This document shows, piece after piece, positions 53,579-63,083 of a DNA stretch of 64,000 nt. The notes below the pieces were generated by a model. It did no database searches. It saw only the letters and a list, made by a program, of their open reading frames with translations, and was not told where the DNA came from. The stretch's first letter is position 1; each line of letters opens with the position of its first letter. The DNA comes from Bacteroidales bacterium UBA6401 (GTDB taxonomy: Bacteria > Bacteroidota > Bacteroidia > Bacteroidales > UBA932). The position numbers and the translations under genes are program-made. The stretch spans positions 1 to 64,000 of the forward strand of contig DJPX01000029.1 in the NCBI GenBank assembly GCA_002438635.1. The letters run 5' to 3'.

Positions 53579-55609
53579 TTATTTATTTTGCATCATATAG
53601 TATGTATTTATCCTCAAATAAACATCAATATCCGAATCATATTCAACTTTAGTAACCCAATTTTTGTCATTTTGAAAAGAATTCAAAAAATCGTGTGTAA
53701 TAGACCTATTATCTTCTACATAAAACTGAGCCGACCTAATGCCTACCCCAATCCAATTCATGTGCAAATTTTGAGGATAAAGGTAATAATGCTTTCGTAG
53801 GTCATGCATATTAATATAATCACCTATTACATACCCAATCATTTCACTCTTTCCAAAAATAACATTTGAAGTATATTCTATGCCATTTAATTCCTTATTA
53901 AAAGCCAAAGAAGACATCTCATAATCAACAAAAACAAGCCATTTAGAAAAATGCCTTACGACCTTATTTTCAAATAAATACTCATTAATATTCCACGACT
54001 TTGAATCATACTCCTGTATTACATTTTGGAAAAAAGAATCCATATCAACAGTCCACTTTGTCAAACAATCAAATACTTGTTTTCGAGTTAAATTAATCAC
54101 TCCAGACGGATTTATAAGATAATAAATTGCAGATATGGATTTATCCATCCACGACGATGATCCTGCACTATATTCTCCAAAATACCGAGAATTAGCATAT
54201 GCCCAAGCTTCTCCCAATTCACATTTTCTTTGAGCCTCATCTCTTCGCAAGCCATTTCCATAACAATCTTGTCCACTTATTACTGATGACACTATATACC
54301 CTATAAAATCCAACCAATACTCATCTCCGACAACAGAATAATGGCTTGCATGACTTAATTCATGAAAAACACTTATTCTAATACTATCATATGTATCCCC
54401 TTCTACGCCTAAGAACAAATCAGGTAAAGAAATAAAAGTTAAAGCCTTACATAAAGACGACCTCAAAAAACTCGGAAGTACGTAGGAACAATACTTTTCA
54501 ATTATTTGAGAGACCCGATTTTTCTTAATTTGACCAAGCATAGGAGCACTTGAATAGTTTGAATTTCCAAAAATATTTACGCTTAAATCAGATGGTGGTA
54601 GTGCTATCCCATCCATTCTACACATTTCATAATACTCATGAACACACGATGCCGTTTGAGCCCACCCTCTCGATATAGGTGAATTCTCATTAAATACAAT
54701 TTTACGATTAAATGAATTATTTGATGACGAGCACTTGTATGATGCTGTCAATAAATAATTGAACTTATTCCATATTCGATAGTCATCTCTTTCACTTTCA
54801 AATTTTACACATACATTAGGGGCAAAAGTAAAATACTGTGATGAAGAATAATATCCAGTATCATCCGTGTATGTAACATCCCACTTCATAAAAAACTGAT
54901 TAATTACTTTAATTCGTGGTAAAGGGTTTTCTACTGATTCCGATTCTACTTTAGTAAACATCACACGTCCAGTTGCTTTTCTCGATACGGCTTTTGTTAT
55001 TACTTCTTTATCAATATTCAACCTCGCCTGCATAATAGCTTTTTCTTCTAATAATTCATGAGACACACTACCGGACTTAGTACTCATATCATGATGTGGA
55101 ATATAACAATCTTCTATAATCCTACCCTTTATACCAAATTCACTGTTATATGTAAATTCCAATTCTTTTTGATACGATTTCGCCTCCCTAATCATATCAT
55201 GAGTAATTTCCTCTTTAACCATATTTACAGGTATTACAGTATAAACTTTTGCCCCCAAAAATAACTGGGTGGAATCCACTTCAGTTAAGGGCTGGATTTG
55301 CTTAACTTCAGCATCTAAAGGATAATCAAATAATTCAAGACCTTGCTCAAATAACGCTCGATATTCAGAAGTGTCCGCTGGAGAAAAACTGACATAATAA
55401 TCCGTCGCTTCAAGTTGTGAAGATTCGGACTTTGTTCCAATTAGAGAAGCATATGCTTTACGCATATTATCTAAAGAATAGGGATTACATGAAAACTCAA
55501 TTTTATCAATAATTTCATCAGTCGTTTTTCTATAAACACCATGGTCTAACTCCTTCAAACAAGCGCATAACGACAAAGCGCAAATAAAAGTTAACAATAC
55601 TTTTTTCAT
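53579..55609 (-). CDS. Zinc-metallopeptidase-like lipoprotein of unknown family
   Basis: The 676-residue protein starts MKKVLLTFICALSLCAC (lipobox Cys17). About residue 416 it has FHELSHASHY, an HExxH zinc site, and about 50 residues later GEAWAY with acidic candidates (Glu464 or Glu467) for the third ligand, as in gluzincins. Residues 60-300 are beta-rich and Ser/Thr-rich without a fold that I recognise. The ATG at 55609 is taken since it opens the lipoprotein signal. It is flanked by a terminator on its 5' side and by the convergent ATPase on its 3' side, so it is probably transcribed alone. Confidence 0.7.
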   Translation of the reverse strand: MKKVLLTFICALSLCACLKELDHGVYRKTTDEIIDKIEFSCNPYSLDNMRKAYASLIGTKSESSQLEATDYYVSFSPADTSEYRALFEQGLELFDYPLDAEVKQIQPLTEVDSTQLFLGAKVYTVIPVNMVKEEITHDMIREAKSYQKELEFTYNSEFGIKGRIIEDCYIPHHDMSTKSGSVSHELLEEKAIMQARLNIDKEVITKAVSRKATGRVMFTKVESESVENPLPRIKVINQFFMKWDVTYTDDTGYYSSSQYFTFAPNVCVKFESERDDYRIWNKFNYLLTASYKCSSSNNSFNRKIVFNENSPISRGWAQTASCVHEYYEMCRMDGIALPPSDLSVNIFGNSNYSSAPMLGQIKKNRVSQIIEKYCSYVLPSFLRSSLCKALTFISLPDLFLGVEGDTYDSIRISVFHELSHASHYSVVGDEYWLDFIGYIVSSVISGQDCYGNGLRRDEAQRKCELGEAWAYANSRYFGEYSAGSSSWMDKSISAIYYLINPSGVINLTRKQVFDCLTKWTVDMDSFFQNVIQEYDSKSWNINEYLFENKVVRHFSKWLVFVDYEMSSLAFNKELNGIEYTSNVIFGKSEMIGYVIGDYINMHDLRKHYYLYPQNLHMNWIGVGIRSAQFYVEDNRSITHDFLNSFQNDKNWVTKVEYDSDIDVYLRINTYYMMQNK

Positions 55610-55622
55610 AAGCAAAAAAATA

Positions 55623-55652
55623 AGGGTTGAGGGAAAAAATCCCCTCAACCCT
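55623..55652 (-). terminator. Intrinsic terminator of the BACON lipoprotein gene
   Basis: A perfect 11-base stem AGGGTTGAGGG/CCCTCAACCCT with an 8-base loop is followed on the minus strand by TTATTTTTTTGC. It ends SusCD locus 2. It stands 13 bases before the ATG of the metallopeptidase-like gene. Confidence 0.85.
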
Positions 55653-55675
55653 AAAATACATTATTATACTATCTG

Positions 55676-57253
55676 TTAAATAGTCTCAACCACTATTTTA
55701 GCAATGGCCTGTTTAATAGCATCTATAATATAAACAGCTATTTTCCCATCTTCTATAGTAGCAATCATATCTGAAGAAATAAGGTATTCAACAGTACTAG
55801 CATTAACAAATGGTATAGAACCGACACGCTCTGGTTTTGATGGTGTGTCTATATTGTATATTATAACATAAGCCGTAGAATAATTAAAGAAACCATAAGC
55901 ATATGCAAATAGATATTTATGTCCACCAAATTCTACAAAATCAATCGAGCTAACACCTGTTTGCCAATCACATCCTGTTTCAGCCACATTCTGCCAATTA
56001 GCCTTAGACATACTATCATTAAACCAAAGGTAATATCCTTTGTTATCATATCCTGAAAAATAAATACCTCCATTAATATCTGTTGACAAATGACGCATTA
56101 CACCACATTTAGCACTAGCTACTGATGAACCCTCTGGCATACCTACATAATCCGTATAATCGCCATCTTCTGTCCTTTTTCCATCTTTCAATGCCCAAGC
56201 AATAGCTGTCTGACCATTAAATGCTGTAATTAAAGCATCTCCCTCAAACACATTACCATTTGCAGTAATATTATCGACAGCATAACCATATATAGAGCAT
56301 GAACAATCAACAACTTTTACGTAAGTGGTTTTATCAAGAGGAGATTTGGCTGGAATAAGATAAATAGCGATATTACCATTATACTCACCTCCAGTCATAG
56401 CCACTATATTACCGACTGAATCATTTGCAATTCCAGTAACTGGGAAATCTACCTTAAAAGAAGACACGAGCTCTCCAGTTGTTTTATTGAAAGCATAAAG
56501 GTTCTCAGTACCATTTGCAACAAGATAGTAATCAGAAGTTAGAGCAGCATTAAATTGATAATTTGACTTAATATCTTCCGAAAGTTCCTTTGTATAAACA
56601 AATTTAGAAGTACCTTCCTGCGTAAAGGTCACCTCCACGGTCTTTGCGACTGTCTTTCCTGGCTCTTCACTAGGCACCTGTATAGCTTCAATTGTAAAAA
56701 CTATAGTTTCAACTCTAGGAGCGATCTCTTTCGATGCCGGCATCGTGTATTCAGCGTTTTCACCATCGATCTTAAGTGTTCCGATAGTGGTCTCGGAAAC
56801 AGTATATTCTACGTTAGTAGAAATGGTGAATGTTTTAGTACCACCTTCTATACCGAAATCGAAAGCCTGTTCAGAAACCTCAAAGAAAGGAACATAAGGA
56901 CCATTTTGAGTAAGAACTACCTTAACTGGCTCACCACCTTCCGGGGTAAGAGTAAGGTTAATTACACGCTGCGCATTATCTTCCTTAAGCGGCATAACGG
57001 TAACCTTAACTTTTCCTTCATCCTTTGTACCGGACTTGACATTTAAACTTGCCACTTCCTTCTCCACATCAATAGCGGCCGTCCAATCAACATTAGAAGT
57101 AAATTCTACATTAAAGATATTACCATCTGTAGGAACTGTAATAGCAGCTTCAGTGGTGAGTTTTAACTCCGGTTTTACTTTCGGAGTCTCTTCTGGGTCG
57201 CATCCAGCGAGCACAAGAGTGAGCGCACAAAGCGCAAATAATGTTTTTTTCAT
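55676..57253 (-). CDS. BACON-domain lipoprotein with propeller-like C terminus
   Basis: The signal MKKTLFALCALTLVLAGC (Cys18) precedes two BACON-like Ig domains (about residues 30-120: VEFTSNVDWTAAIDVEK; and 125-215: FEVSEQAFDFGIEGGTKTFT). The rest, to residue 525, has repeated beta units (YYLVANGTENLYAFNKTTGE; GGIYFSGYDNKGYYLWF), likely a beta-propeller. BACON domains bind carbohydrate or mucin or act as spacers. It is the last gene of locus 2 and has its own terminator. Confidence 0.75.
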   Translation of the reverse strand: MKKTLFALCALTLVLAGCDPEETPKVKPELKLTTEAAITVPTDGNIFNVEFTSNVDWTAAIDVEKEVASLNVKSGTKDEGKVKVTVMPLKEDNAQRVINLTLTPEGGEPVKVVLTQNGPYVPFFEVSEQAFDFGIEGGTKTFTISTNVEYTVSETTIGTLKIDGENAEYTMPASKEIAPRVETIVFTIEAIQVPSEEPGKTVAKTVEVTFTQEGTSKFVYTKELSEDIKSNYQFNAALTSDYYLVANGTENLYAFNKTTGELVSSFKVDFPVTGIANDSVGNIVAMTGGEYNGNIAIYLIPAKSPLDKTTYVKVVDCSCSIYGYAVDNITANGNVFEGDALITAFNGQTAIAWALKDGKRTEDGDYTDYVGMPEGSSVASAKCGVMRHLSTDINGGIYFSGYDNKGYYLWFNDSMSKANWQNVAETGCDWQTGVSSIDFVEFGGHKYLFAYAYGFFNYSTAYVIIYNIDTPSKPERVGSIPFVNASTVEYLISSDMIATIEDGKIAVYIIDAIKQAIAKIVVETI

Positions 57254-57262
57254 AATAAATTA

Positions 57263-58669
57263 TTAATTCAGTGTTTCTAAATAATTATCAAATGCGGTCT
57301 TGATACTTGACCAATAGTTATACATCTTTATATGGCAGAGGTCAAAGAAGAACATACCCTCCGTGCTATTATTAATACACACATTCACGATATCTCCCAT
57401 CTTGTCACCCTGTCCACCATTTTCAAACCCGGAAGAGTTTCCTATGTCAGGACCACCACTATAAGGTACATTCTTAAGCAATTCGCCTGCCTGCTTGCAG
57501 AATCCTTCCATGTACCATTCCCCGCTGCCATATATGCTATCTACTCCAGCATAAGCACCTATGAACATAAAATCGCAATGATCAGCATAACCATAATTCT
57601 TATAATTCGACCCTGCCCAATAATACCCGTCAGCCTTAGGGTCATAATCTGGATGAGCCCAATTCACTCCAGAATAGTAATAGCTTGAATACCATCCCCC
57701 TACATAAGCCCCGAAGCGTATGTCAGGATTAACGCCATGCACGGTCTTTTCGGCTTTTTCCACAAAATCATGTATAACCTTGGCCCGGAACTCAAGCCAC
57801 TGCTTTTGAATCGCCGTTGTAGACCAGCCGTTAAAAGAAGCCTGCCCCGCATCCATAATATCTGTAGGCCAATTAGTCACCGACTTCCCTATATACTTCT
57901 CGAACTGCTTTCGAGACTCATCTGAAAAATCACTTTGAAGGCTGTAATCATCGTAACGACACCTATCGAGTATAATCCCATCCAAGTCATACTTGGCCAA
58001 ATCCTCAATAATGCTTAAAACATAGGATTGAGCGTCCGGATTGGCCGGATTAAAAAAGCGTGCTCCCCAATCCGTAGAATAATCTGTAAGATCCATAACA
58101 TTTACAAGACCATCCGAAGTATTGATAACGGAAGCCCACGAGCGCATATTCGAATCCGTGAAAATAGGCCCATCACTCCCGAGCCCGTAAGGGCAGAGAT
58201 ATCCACCTACCATAGTGTTAATGCTGGCATTAACTCGAAGTCCGTTATCCCGCGCCGCATCGATGAAAGCTTGCAGATAATCAAAATCGGCAGTCCTTTC
58301 AAGCCAAACATAATTTCCATTCACCCACGAGTCTATCTTTTTAAGTGGTGTCCCCTGACGAGAAGAGAACAGAACAGTTCCATTAGTCGGACGCACATCC
58401 ACTATAATGTCAGTGAAGCCGGTTTCCTTAATACGCTTTACATCGGATGCTATCTTAGCACTATTGTTAGCATAGTCCTTGAAATTACCGCCGGCATCTA
58501 TCCAAACATATCTGGATTTTCCCTTCTGATCTGGATCCGGTGTAGGATCGGGCTTCTCCTCTCCTCCAGGAATAGGAGGAAGATGATTAGTTCCTTTCTT
58601 ATCACACGAGGCTACTACAAGAGAAAAACTCAAAAAGCAGCATAGAATTTTTAAAAAATTTCCTTTCAT
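57263..58669 (-). CDS. GHL10-family (glycoside hydrolase-like) lipoprotein, copy 3
   Basis: A lipoprotein (MKGNFLKILCCFLSFSLVVASC) with a Pro/Asp linker and a GHL10 barrel: YVWIDAGGNFKDYA, TDIIVDVRPTNGTVLFSS, DGIILDRCRYDDY with the conserved Asp, and FGAYVGGWYSSYY. It is more distant from copies 1 and 2 than they are from each other. The ATG at 58669 shares one base with the stop of the upstream NAGPA gene (TAATG), which fixes the start at 468 residues. Confidence 0.8.
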   Translation of the reverse strand: MKGNFLKILCCFLSFSLVVASCDKKGTNHLPPIPGGEEKPDPTPDPDQKGKSRYVWIDAGGNFKDYANNSAKIASDVKRIKETGFTDIIVDVRPTNGTVLFSSRQGTPLKKIDSWVNGNYVWLERTADFDYLQAFIDAARDNGLRVNASINTMVGGYLCPYGLGSDGPIFTDSNMRSWASVINTSDGLVNVMDLTDYSTDWGARFFNPANPDAQSYVLSIIEDLAKYDLDGIILDRCRYDDYSLQSDFSDESRKQFEKYIGKSVTNWPTDIMDAGQASFNGWSTTAIQKQWLEFRAKVIHDFVEKAEKTVHGVNPDIRFGAYVGGWYSSYYYSGVNWAHPDYDPKADGYYWAGSNYKNYGYADHCDFMFIGAYAGVDSIYGSGEWYMEGFCKQAGELLKNVPYSGGPDIGNSSGFENGGQGDKMGDIVNVCINNSTEGMFFFDLCHIKMYNYWSSIKTAFDNYLETLN

Positions 58670-59676
58670 TATTTTATATACACACAACTTCCCACACTTC
58701 TCTGATGACCATCAGATGGTTTTAACATCTCTTTCCCATTAACCAGCATAAGGGTAGAGCCGCCTCCGTCAAGATTAAGTGCATCGATACAGCCATATTC
58801 GAGCAGAATCTGAGCCACCTCTCCTGTTGTATATCCAGGAACACCCTCTGTCATGTCACGTCCCTCGCATACAAAAAGAACAAGCTTTTTATCCTTTGTT
58901 ATGCCAATCGCCGTGCGTGGGTGCCGCTCATCTGCCACGATATCTATTAGCTCCTCTTTATAGGTATTTTTGATAGCACCATTTTTAATCAATACCGGGG
59001 CTCCACCTATGGCATTCTTAGCCTCGAAGACTTTACCCTTTGATGGGAATGATTCATTTGGCACTTGCAAAGGCTTGGCTTCCCAAGAGTTTTGCGCTGG
59101 GACATCGTAAATATAATGCGCCTTATCGCTCCAATAAGTCCAGCCTACTTCGTATGTTCCATCTTTATGCTCTATGAATGCGCCACGAGTAGGGTAATAC
59201 ATTGTAACCCAGTCCTTCGATGCATAATTGATGTTAGGGCTTAAGAGTTTACCATTACTAACCTCCAGACTAGAGGAATATGACTTTCCTGAAGCTGTAT
59301 AAAAATACCCCGCATTTATTACTATAGATGGTTTACCCTGCGCTTCATATACCTGAGATGGCGTCTGAAGAGGCTCATCTGAACCATTAAGTGTAGGAGC
59401 ATCAAGGCCCCACACCTCAAAACCTTGTTTTGTCAAATCAACCTGTGCGATATAAGCTACCGCATCAACATCTAAAAGTTTACTTGGCGCTTTAAAAATC
59501 TGGATATACTCCGGGAGCCCTGCATAATCCTTAGTTACATCTGTCCAATCTGTTGCAGGCTCATCTGGCTTTTCCCAAGGCCAATCAGGAATACCATTAT
59601 CTTTTTGCTTCTTGTCGCAAGCAGATGTTGCGACAAGAGCAAGAAGAGTAAATGTTAATAGCGTGAATTTCTTCAT
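58669..59676 (-). CDS. NAGPA-type phosphodiester glycosidase lipoprotein, copy 2
   Basis: The 335-residue lipoprotein (VATSACDKK lipobox) carries the NAGPA/DUF2233 motifs SIVINAGYFYT, AIGGAPVLIKNG, HPRTAIGITKDKKLVLFVCEGR and ALNLDGGGSTLML. It is a divergent paralogue of copy 1, 2 bases before the upstream lipoprotein in locus 2 and coupled to GHL10 copy 3. It should cleave a sugar-phosphodiester outside the cytoplasm; the substrate is unknown. Confidence 0.83.
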   Translation of the reverse strand: MKKFTLLTFTLLALVATSACDKKQKDNGIPDWPWEKPDEPATDWTDVTKDYAGLPEYIQIFKAPSKLLDVDAVAYIAQVDLTKQGFEVWGLDAPTLNGSDEPLQTPSQVYEAQGKPSIVINAGYFYTASGKSYSSSLEVSNGKLLSPNINYASKDWVTMYYPTRGAFIEHKDGTYEVGWTYWSDKAHYIYDVPAQNSWEAKPLQVPNESFPSKGKVFEAKNAIGGAPVLIKNGAIKNTYKEELIDIVADERHPRTAIGITKDKKLVLFVCEGRDMTEGVPGYTTGEVAQILLEYGCIDALNLDGGGSTLMLVNGKEMLKPSDGHQRSVGSCVYIK

Positions 59677-59678
59677 GC

Positions 59679-61415
59679 TTATTTTTTAATACAATCCGCT
59701 ACATACGCTCCTAATGACTGAGCCATATGGTCGTAGTAGTAAAGGAATAGACGGAATCCATCCTTTGAAGGACATAGACATACATCTCCAGATGCACCAT
59801 CAGCTGGATAATCGCCCTTTTGATACCATTCTGGAGCAACCGTAACCATCATTGCAGGAGCACTTGGATCTGTGATATCATAGAATCTCATTCCAGGACC
59901 TATTCCCCAGTTAGGGAAGTGACTGACAGCGAAAAGAGCCATAAATGTAGACTTGTTGAATCTCTTAGAATCCAAGCAATTAGGATTCATAGCCCATGTT
60001 CCGTAATGATCTACGAAATTATCCTTTCCATTCTTGTCAAAGTAATGAAGTACGTATGCATCTTTAACAGCCGGGTCAGTATTATTAGAATAAAAATCTA
60101 AGAACCATCCACTATTAGCAGGATCAATTCCGGCAGGCACAACCGTAGCCATCAAATCTGGTGCTTTGTCCCAGCCGGCCACATTACTCATTTTGAATGT
60201 AACGACTTGAGGATCTCCCTCCACCTTGCCATTAAGAACATGAAGATAAACAGCGCGGTTAGCCGTAGTAGTCCCACTAACGCCCTCTGCAGTAAATGTA
60301 ATTATGGCTTCTGTATCCAGATTACCTATAATCTTCATTCTATGTCCGATTCCGTTTCCGGAAGAAGCATCAAGAGGATTAACAAAACTATGGAACAATA
60401 CAGGGTCTTTCGATGTATCATCACTACGATAGATATTCACAGTCTCATCCGTGCTTGCATAATTGGCTAAGAGAACATGCTCAGCTTCATCGCCTGCGAT
60501 GACATCTGCTACGGCAGCACCGAGTTTCATTTCTCCTGCTTTAGAACCATCGAAACGGTTCACAAGAAGAGGAGCACGGCCACCTCCGACATTAACTATC
60601 ATATAATTTCCTATACCAGCAAGAGATACACACGTTGGCTCGCTTGCTGCAGGCAACCCAAGCACTGAAACAGGATCAACATTAAATAGTTCCTTGAACG
60701 AAGAAGTGTTTATACCACTATCGATAAGCTCTGGACTACCCTTGCGGACTTTATACACACCTTTGCTTTCTCCATCTTCAGCCAAAACCGTGATGGTCTG
60801 CTCTTCATTAAAATTATATGTTCCGTTTTCAGTCCATTTCTTATCACCTATCATAGATATAGTGGCATGAGGTGATACTTGACCTTCAACATGAACTGCA
60901 GAAAGATCTCCCGAATAAGGAATAATAACTTCTTTTTTATCAGCATATACTACGCCATCCACCATAACATCAGGAATACTGAATGTGACGAGGTCACATA
61001 AATCAGGCAAACGACGATCGCCAGTGATTATAATATCTTTAGAGTAACCATCCGGACCCTTGAGAGTGAACTTGTTCTCTTCTGTAAGGTCTAATTTACT
61101 AAGACCGGGCTCAAGATAATAATTAGGAGCCAACTTAGCTACTATTCTTAAATCGGTGACATATACAAGCGTCTGGTCATCGGAAGTAATAGGATAATAC
61201 CAAGGAATAGGAATCGCATATCGATCCATATCCGGGTCTGTCACATTCAAGGTAGCCAGCACCTGGTCGGCATATTTCCCATCTGGGAAAATGGCTTTTA
61301 TGCTGATTATGCCTCTTGTAGCATTCTCATCTGGCTGTACATACTCTGGCTCGTGACAAGCAGTTAAGCCCAAAGCCATAGCAGCAGCCCAAAAATATTT
61401 AACTATATATTTCAT
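59679..61415 (-). CDS. DUF5018-like surface lipoprotein of SusCD locus 2
   Basis: The ATG at 61415 opens MKYIVKYFWAAAMALGLTAC (Cys20); the longer frame begins with a TTG inside susD. Two Ig-like domains follow (RIVAKLAPNYYLEPGLSKLDL; VHVEGQVSPHATISMIG, FNEEQTITVLAEDGESKGVY), then a 350-residue region of propeller-like units (CVSLAGIGNYMIVNVGGGRA; AEHVLLANYASTDETVNIYR). The layout is the same as that of the lipoprotein in locus 1, and it takes the same place after susD. It probably binds glycan at the cell surface. Confidence 0.7.
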   Translation of the reverse strand: MKYIVKYFWAAAMALGLTACHEPEYVQPDENATRGIISIKAIFPDGKYADQVLATLNVTDPDMDRYAIPIPWYYPITSDDQTLVYVTDLRIVAKLAPNYYLEPGLSKLDLTEENKFTLKGPDGYSKDIIITGDRRLPDLCDLVTFSIPDVMVDGVVYADKKEVIIPYSGDLSAVHVEGQVSPHATISMIGDKKWTENGTYNFNEEQTITVLAEDGESKGVYKVRKGSPELIDSGINTSSFKELFNVDPVSVLGLPAASEPTCVSLAGIGNYMIVNVGGGRAPLLVNRFDGSKAGEMKLGAAVADVIAGDEAEHVLLANYASTDETVNIYRSDDTSKDPVLFHSFVNPLDASSGNGIGHRMKIIGNLDTEAIITFTAEGVSGTTTANRAVYLHVLNGKVEGDPQVVTFKMSNVAGWDKAPDLMATVVPAGIDPANSGWFLDFYSNNTDPAVKDAYVLHYFDKNGKDNFVDHYGTWAMNPNCLDSKRFNKSTFMALFAVSHFPNWGIGPGMRFYDITDPSAPAMMVTVAPEWYQKGDYPADGASGDVCLCPSKDGFRLFLYYYDHMAQSLGAYVADCIKK

Positions 61416-61429
61416 AAATAAACTTTCCT

Positions 61430-63073
61430 TTAGTTCCAAGCCGGATCTGGCTGAGTGTGATTAAATGATGGATTATTTTCTAGTTCCGACTGAGGAATAG
61501 GGAATCTATACATCTTCTCCTCGAAATTTCTTACATTATCGTCTATCATTACATAAGAATATGTAAATGTTCCGTCCTCATTCTTTTCAATTTTCAATCC
61601 ATGGTTTTGATAATTAGAAAGGCCAGTAGGGTAATCCTCGTGGGCTATTTCCCAACGGCGAAGATCCCAATACCTCAAGCCCTCAAACGCGAGCTCCACT
61701 TTACGTTCCTGTCTAATGGCTGACATAAGATCAGCTCCGAATTTGTTCGTATAAGGAAGCCCTACTCTACCGCGAACTTCGCGAAGAATATCATTTGCCA
61801 TGCTTTCATTAGGAGTCGATGCCAATGCACAAGCTTCAGCCTTGTTCAATAGAACTTCTGCGTAACGCAAGAAAGTGAATGGCTGGCTGCTTCCCGAAGT
61901 AGTGACATCGTAAGACTCATCTATAAGTTTACGTAGATAGTATCCGGTCACTGTCTTCCCCTTTGGCTCTTTATCTGTTTTCCAAGTAGCCCAACCATCT
62001 GTTCCACCTACGTATGGTTCTATCTTACGACCCTTCCAGTCAGACCCATTATAAAGAATGGTAGCATGGAAACGAGGCTCAAGCTGTGCGTATGGAGGTG
62101 TTTCTGTAGTAGTTCCGTGCCATTTGCTCCAGTTAGGGTATCCACCCGTTGCAAGTTCATAACTTTCCACTATTTCCTGTGTCGGAACACCATACGCTCC
62201 ACCATTTTGACCTACTATAGCATAATCACCGCCAGGTGTATAAAGGAAATTAAACTCGTGCGTAACACCATCCTTTTGACTGAAAAGATACTGAAGAATG
62301 GCTTCTTTACTACCTTGTTTGAAAGCGTCAGAGTAATTTTCCTCGAGAGAATATCCGAGTTCTTTTACTTTGTCTGCCGCTGTAATTACAGCGTCGTAGC
62401 GCTTAGCATAAAGCATGGCGCGAGTGGTAAATGCATACGCCGTTCCTTTATTAAGACGACCATTTGATGATGCAGGAGCAGGTAAGTTCTCACTTGCAAA
62501 GGCCAAATCTTCCTGGATAAGGTCCCAAGCCTGTTCTTCTGTTCCAAGAGGAGCATCTTTACGGATTTCCGACAATTCTTTATATACTATCACATCCTTA
62601 TAGCGCTTTACAAGCTCAAAATAAAGGAATGCACGCATAAACCGAATTTCAGCTTCAAGACGTGGCTTGTCAGTGTCTGGCATGCTGCCATATTTGGCCA
62701 TATCAGAAAGAGATTCATTACATTTTCTAATAGCTGTATACAGTGTAACCCAGTATCCGAAATAAGAATCTACATAACTAGCCGTAAGAACCTGCCCACC
62801 ATAAGAAGCCTCTGATGGAATGTAGCAATACTGATTATAATTACATGAAGTATACTTCATCTCATCTGTAAGAGATTCTGTTAGGCCTAGTCCAGTAGGG
62901 ACAGAATTCAAATCCCATATATAACTATATAAATAGTTTATCTCATATTCGGCATTTGCAGTTGTGCTCCACATTACCTGTGGGGAAACCCTATCCGTAG
63001 GGGTCATATCCAAAAAACCGTTACAAGAGCATAGAGCAAATGCGCTCAAAACAAAAATTGCTATCTTTTTCAT
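61430..63073 (-). CDS. susD: SusD-family glycan-binding lipoprotein, locus 2
   Basis: MKKIAIFVLSAFALCSC gives the lipobox, then NGFLDMTPTDRVSPQ. The 547-residue body shows EIRFMRAFLYFELVKRY, FLRYAEVLLNKAEACA and RQERKVELAFEGLRYWDLRRW, typical of SusD. It follows susC of locus 2 by 10 bases and precedes the DUF5018-like lipoprotein. Confidence 0.95.
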   Translation of the reverse strand: MKKIAIFVLSAFALCSCNGFLDMTPTDRVSPQVMWSTTANAEYEINYLYSYIWDLNSVPTGLGLTESLTDEMKYTSCNYNQYCYIPSEASYGGQVLTASYVDSYFGYWVTLYTAIRKCNESLSDMAKYGSMPDTDKPRLEAEIRFMRAFLYFELVKRYKDVIVYKELSEIRKDAPLGTEEQAWDLIQEDLAFASENLPAPASSNGRLNKGTAYAFTTRAMLYAKRYDAVITAADKVKELGYSLEENYSDAFKQGSKEAILQYLFSQKDGVTHEFNFLYTPGGDYAIVGQNGGAYGVPTQEIVESYELATGGYPNWSKWHGTTTETPPYAQLEPRFHATILYNGSDWKGRKIEPYVGGTDGWATWKTDKEPKGKTVTGYYLRKLIDESYDVTTSGSSQPFTFLRYAEVLLNKAEACALASTPNESMANDILREVRGRVGLPYTNKFGADLMSAIRQERKVELAFEGLRYWDLRRWEIAHEDYPTGLSNYQNHGLKIEKNEDGTFTYSYVMIDDNVRNFEEKMYRFPIPQSELENNPSFNHTQPDPAWN

Positions 63074-63083
63074 AACCTTTCTC

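Noticed and set aside
58028..58645. Plus-strand open frame of 205 codons
   Set aside because: It is antisense to GHL10 copy 3, which has clear family motifs and coupled starts; the translated product resembles nothing.
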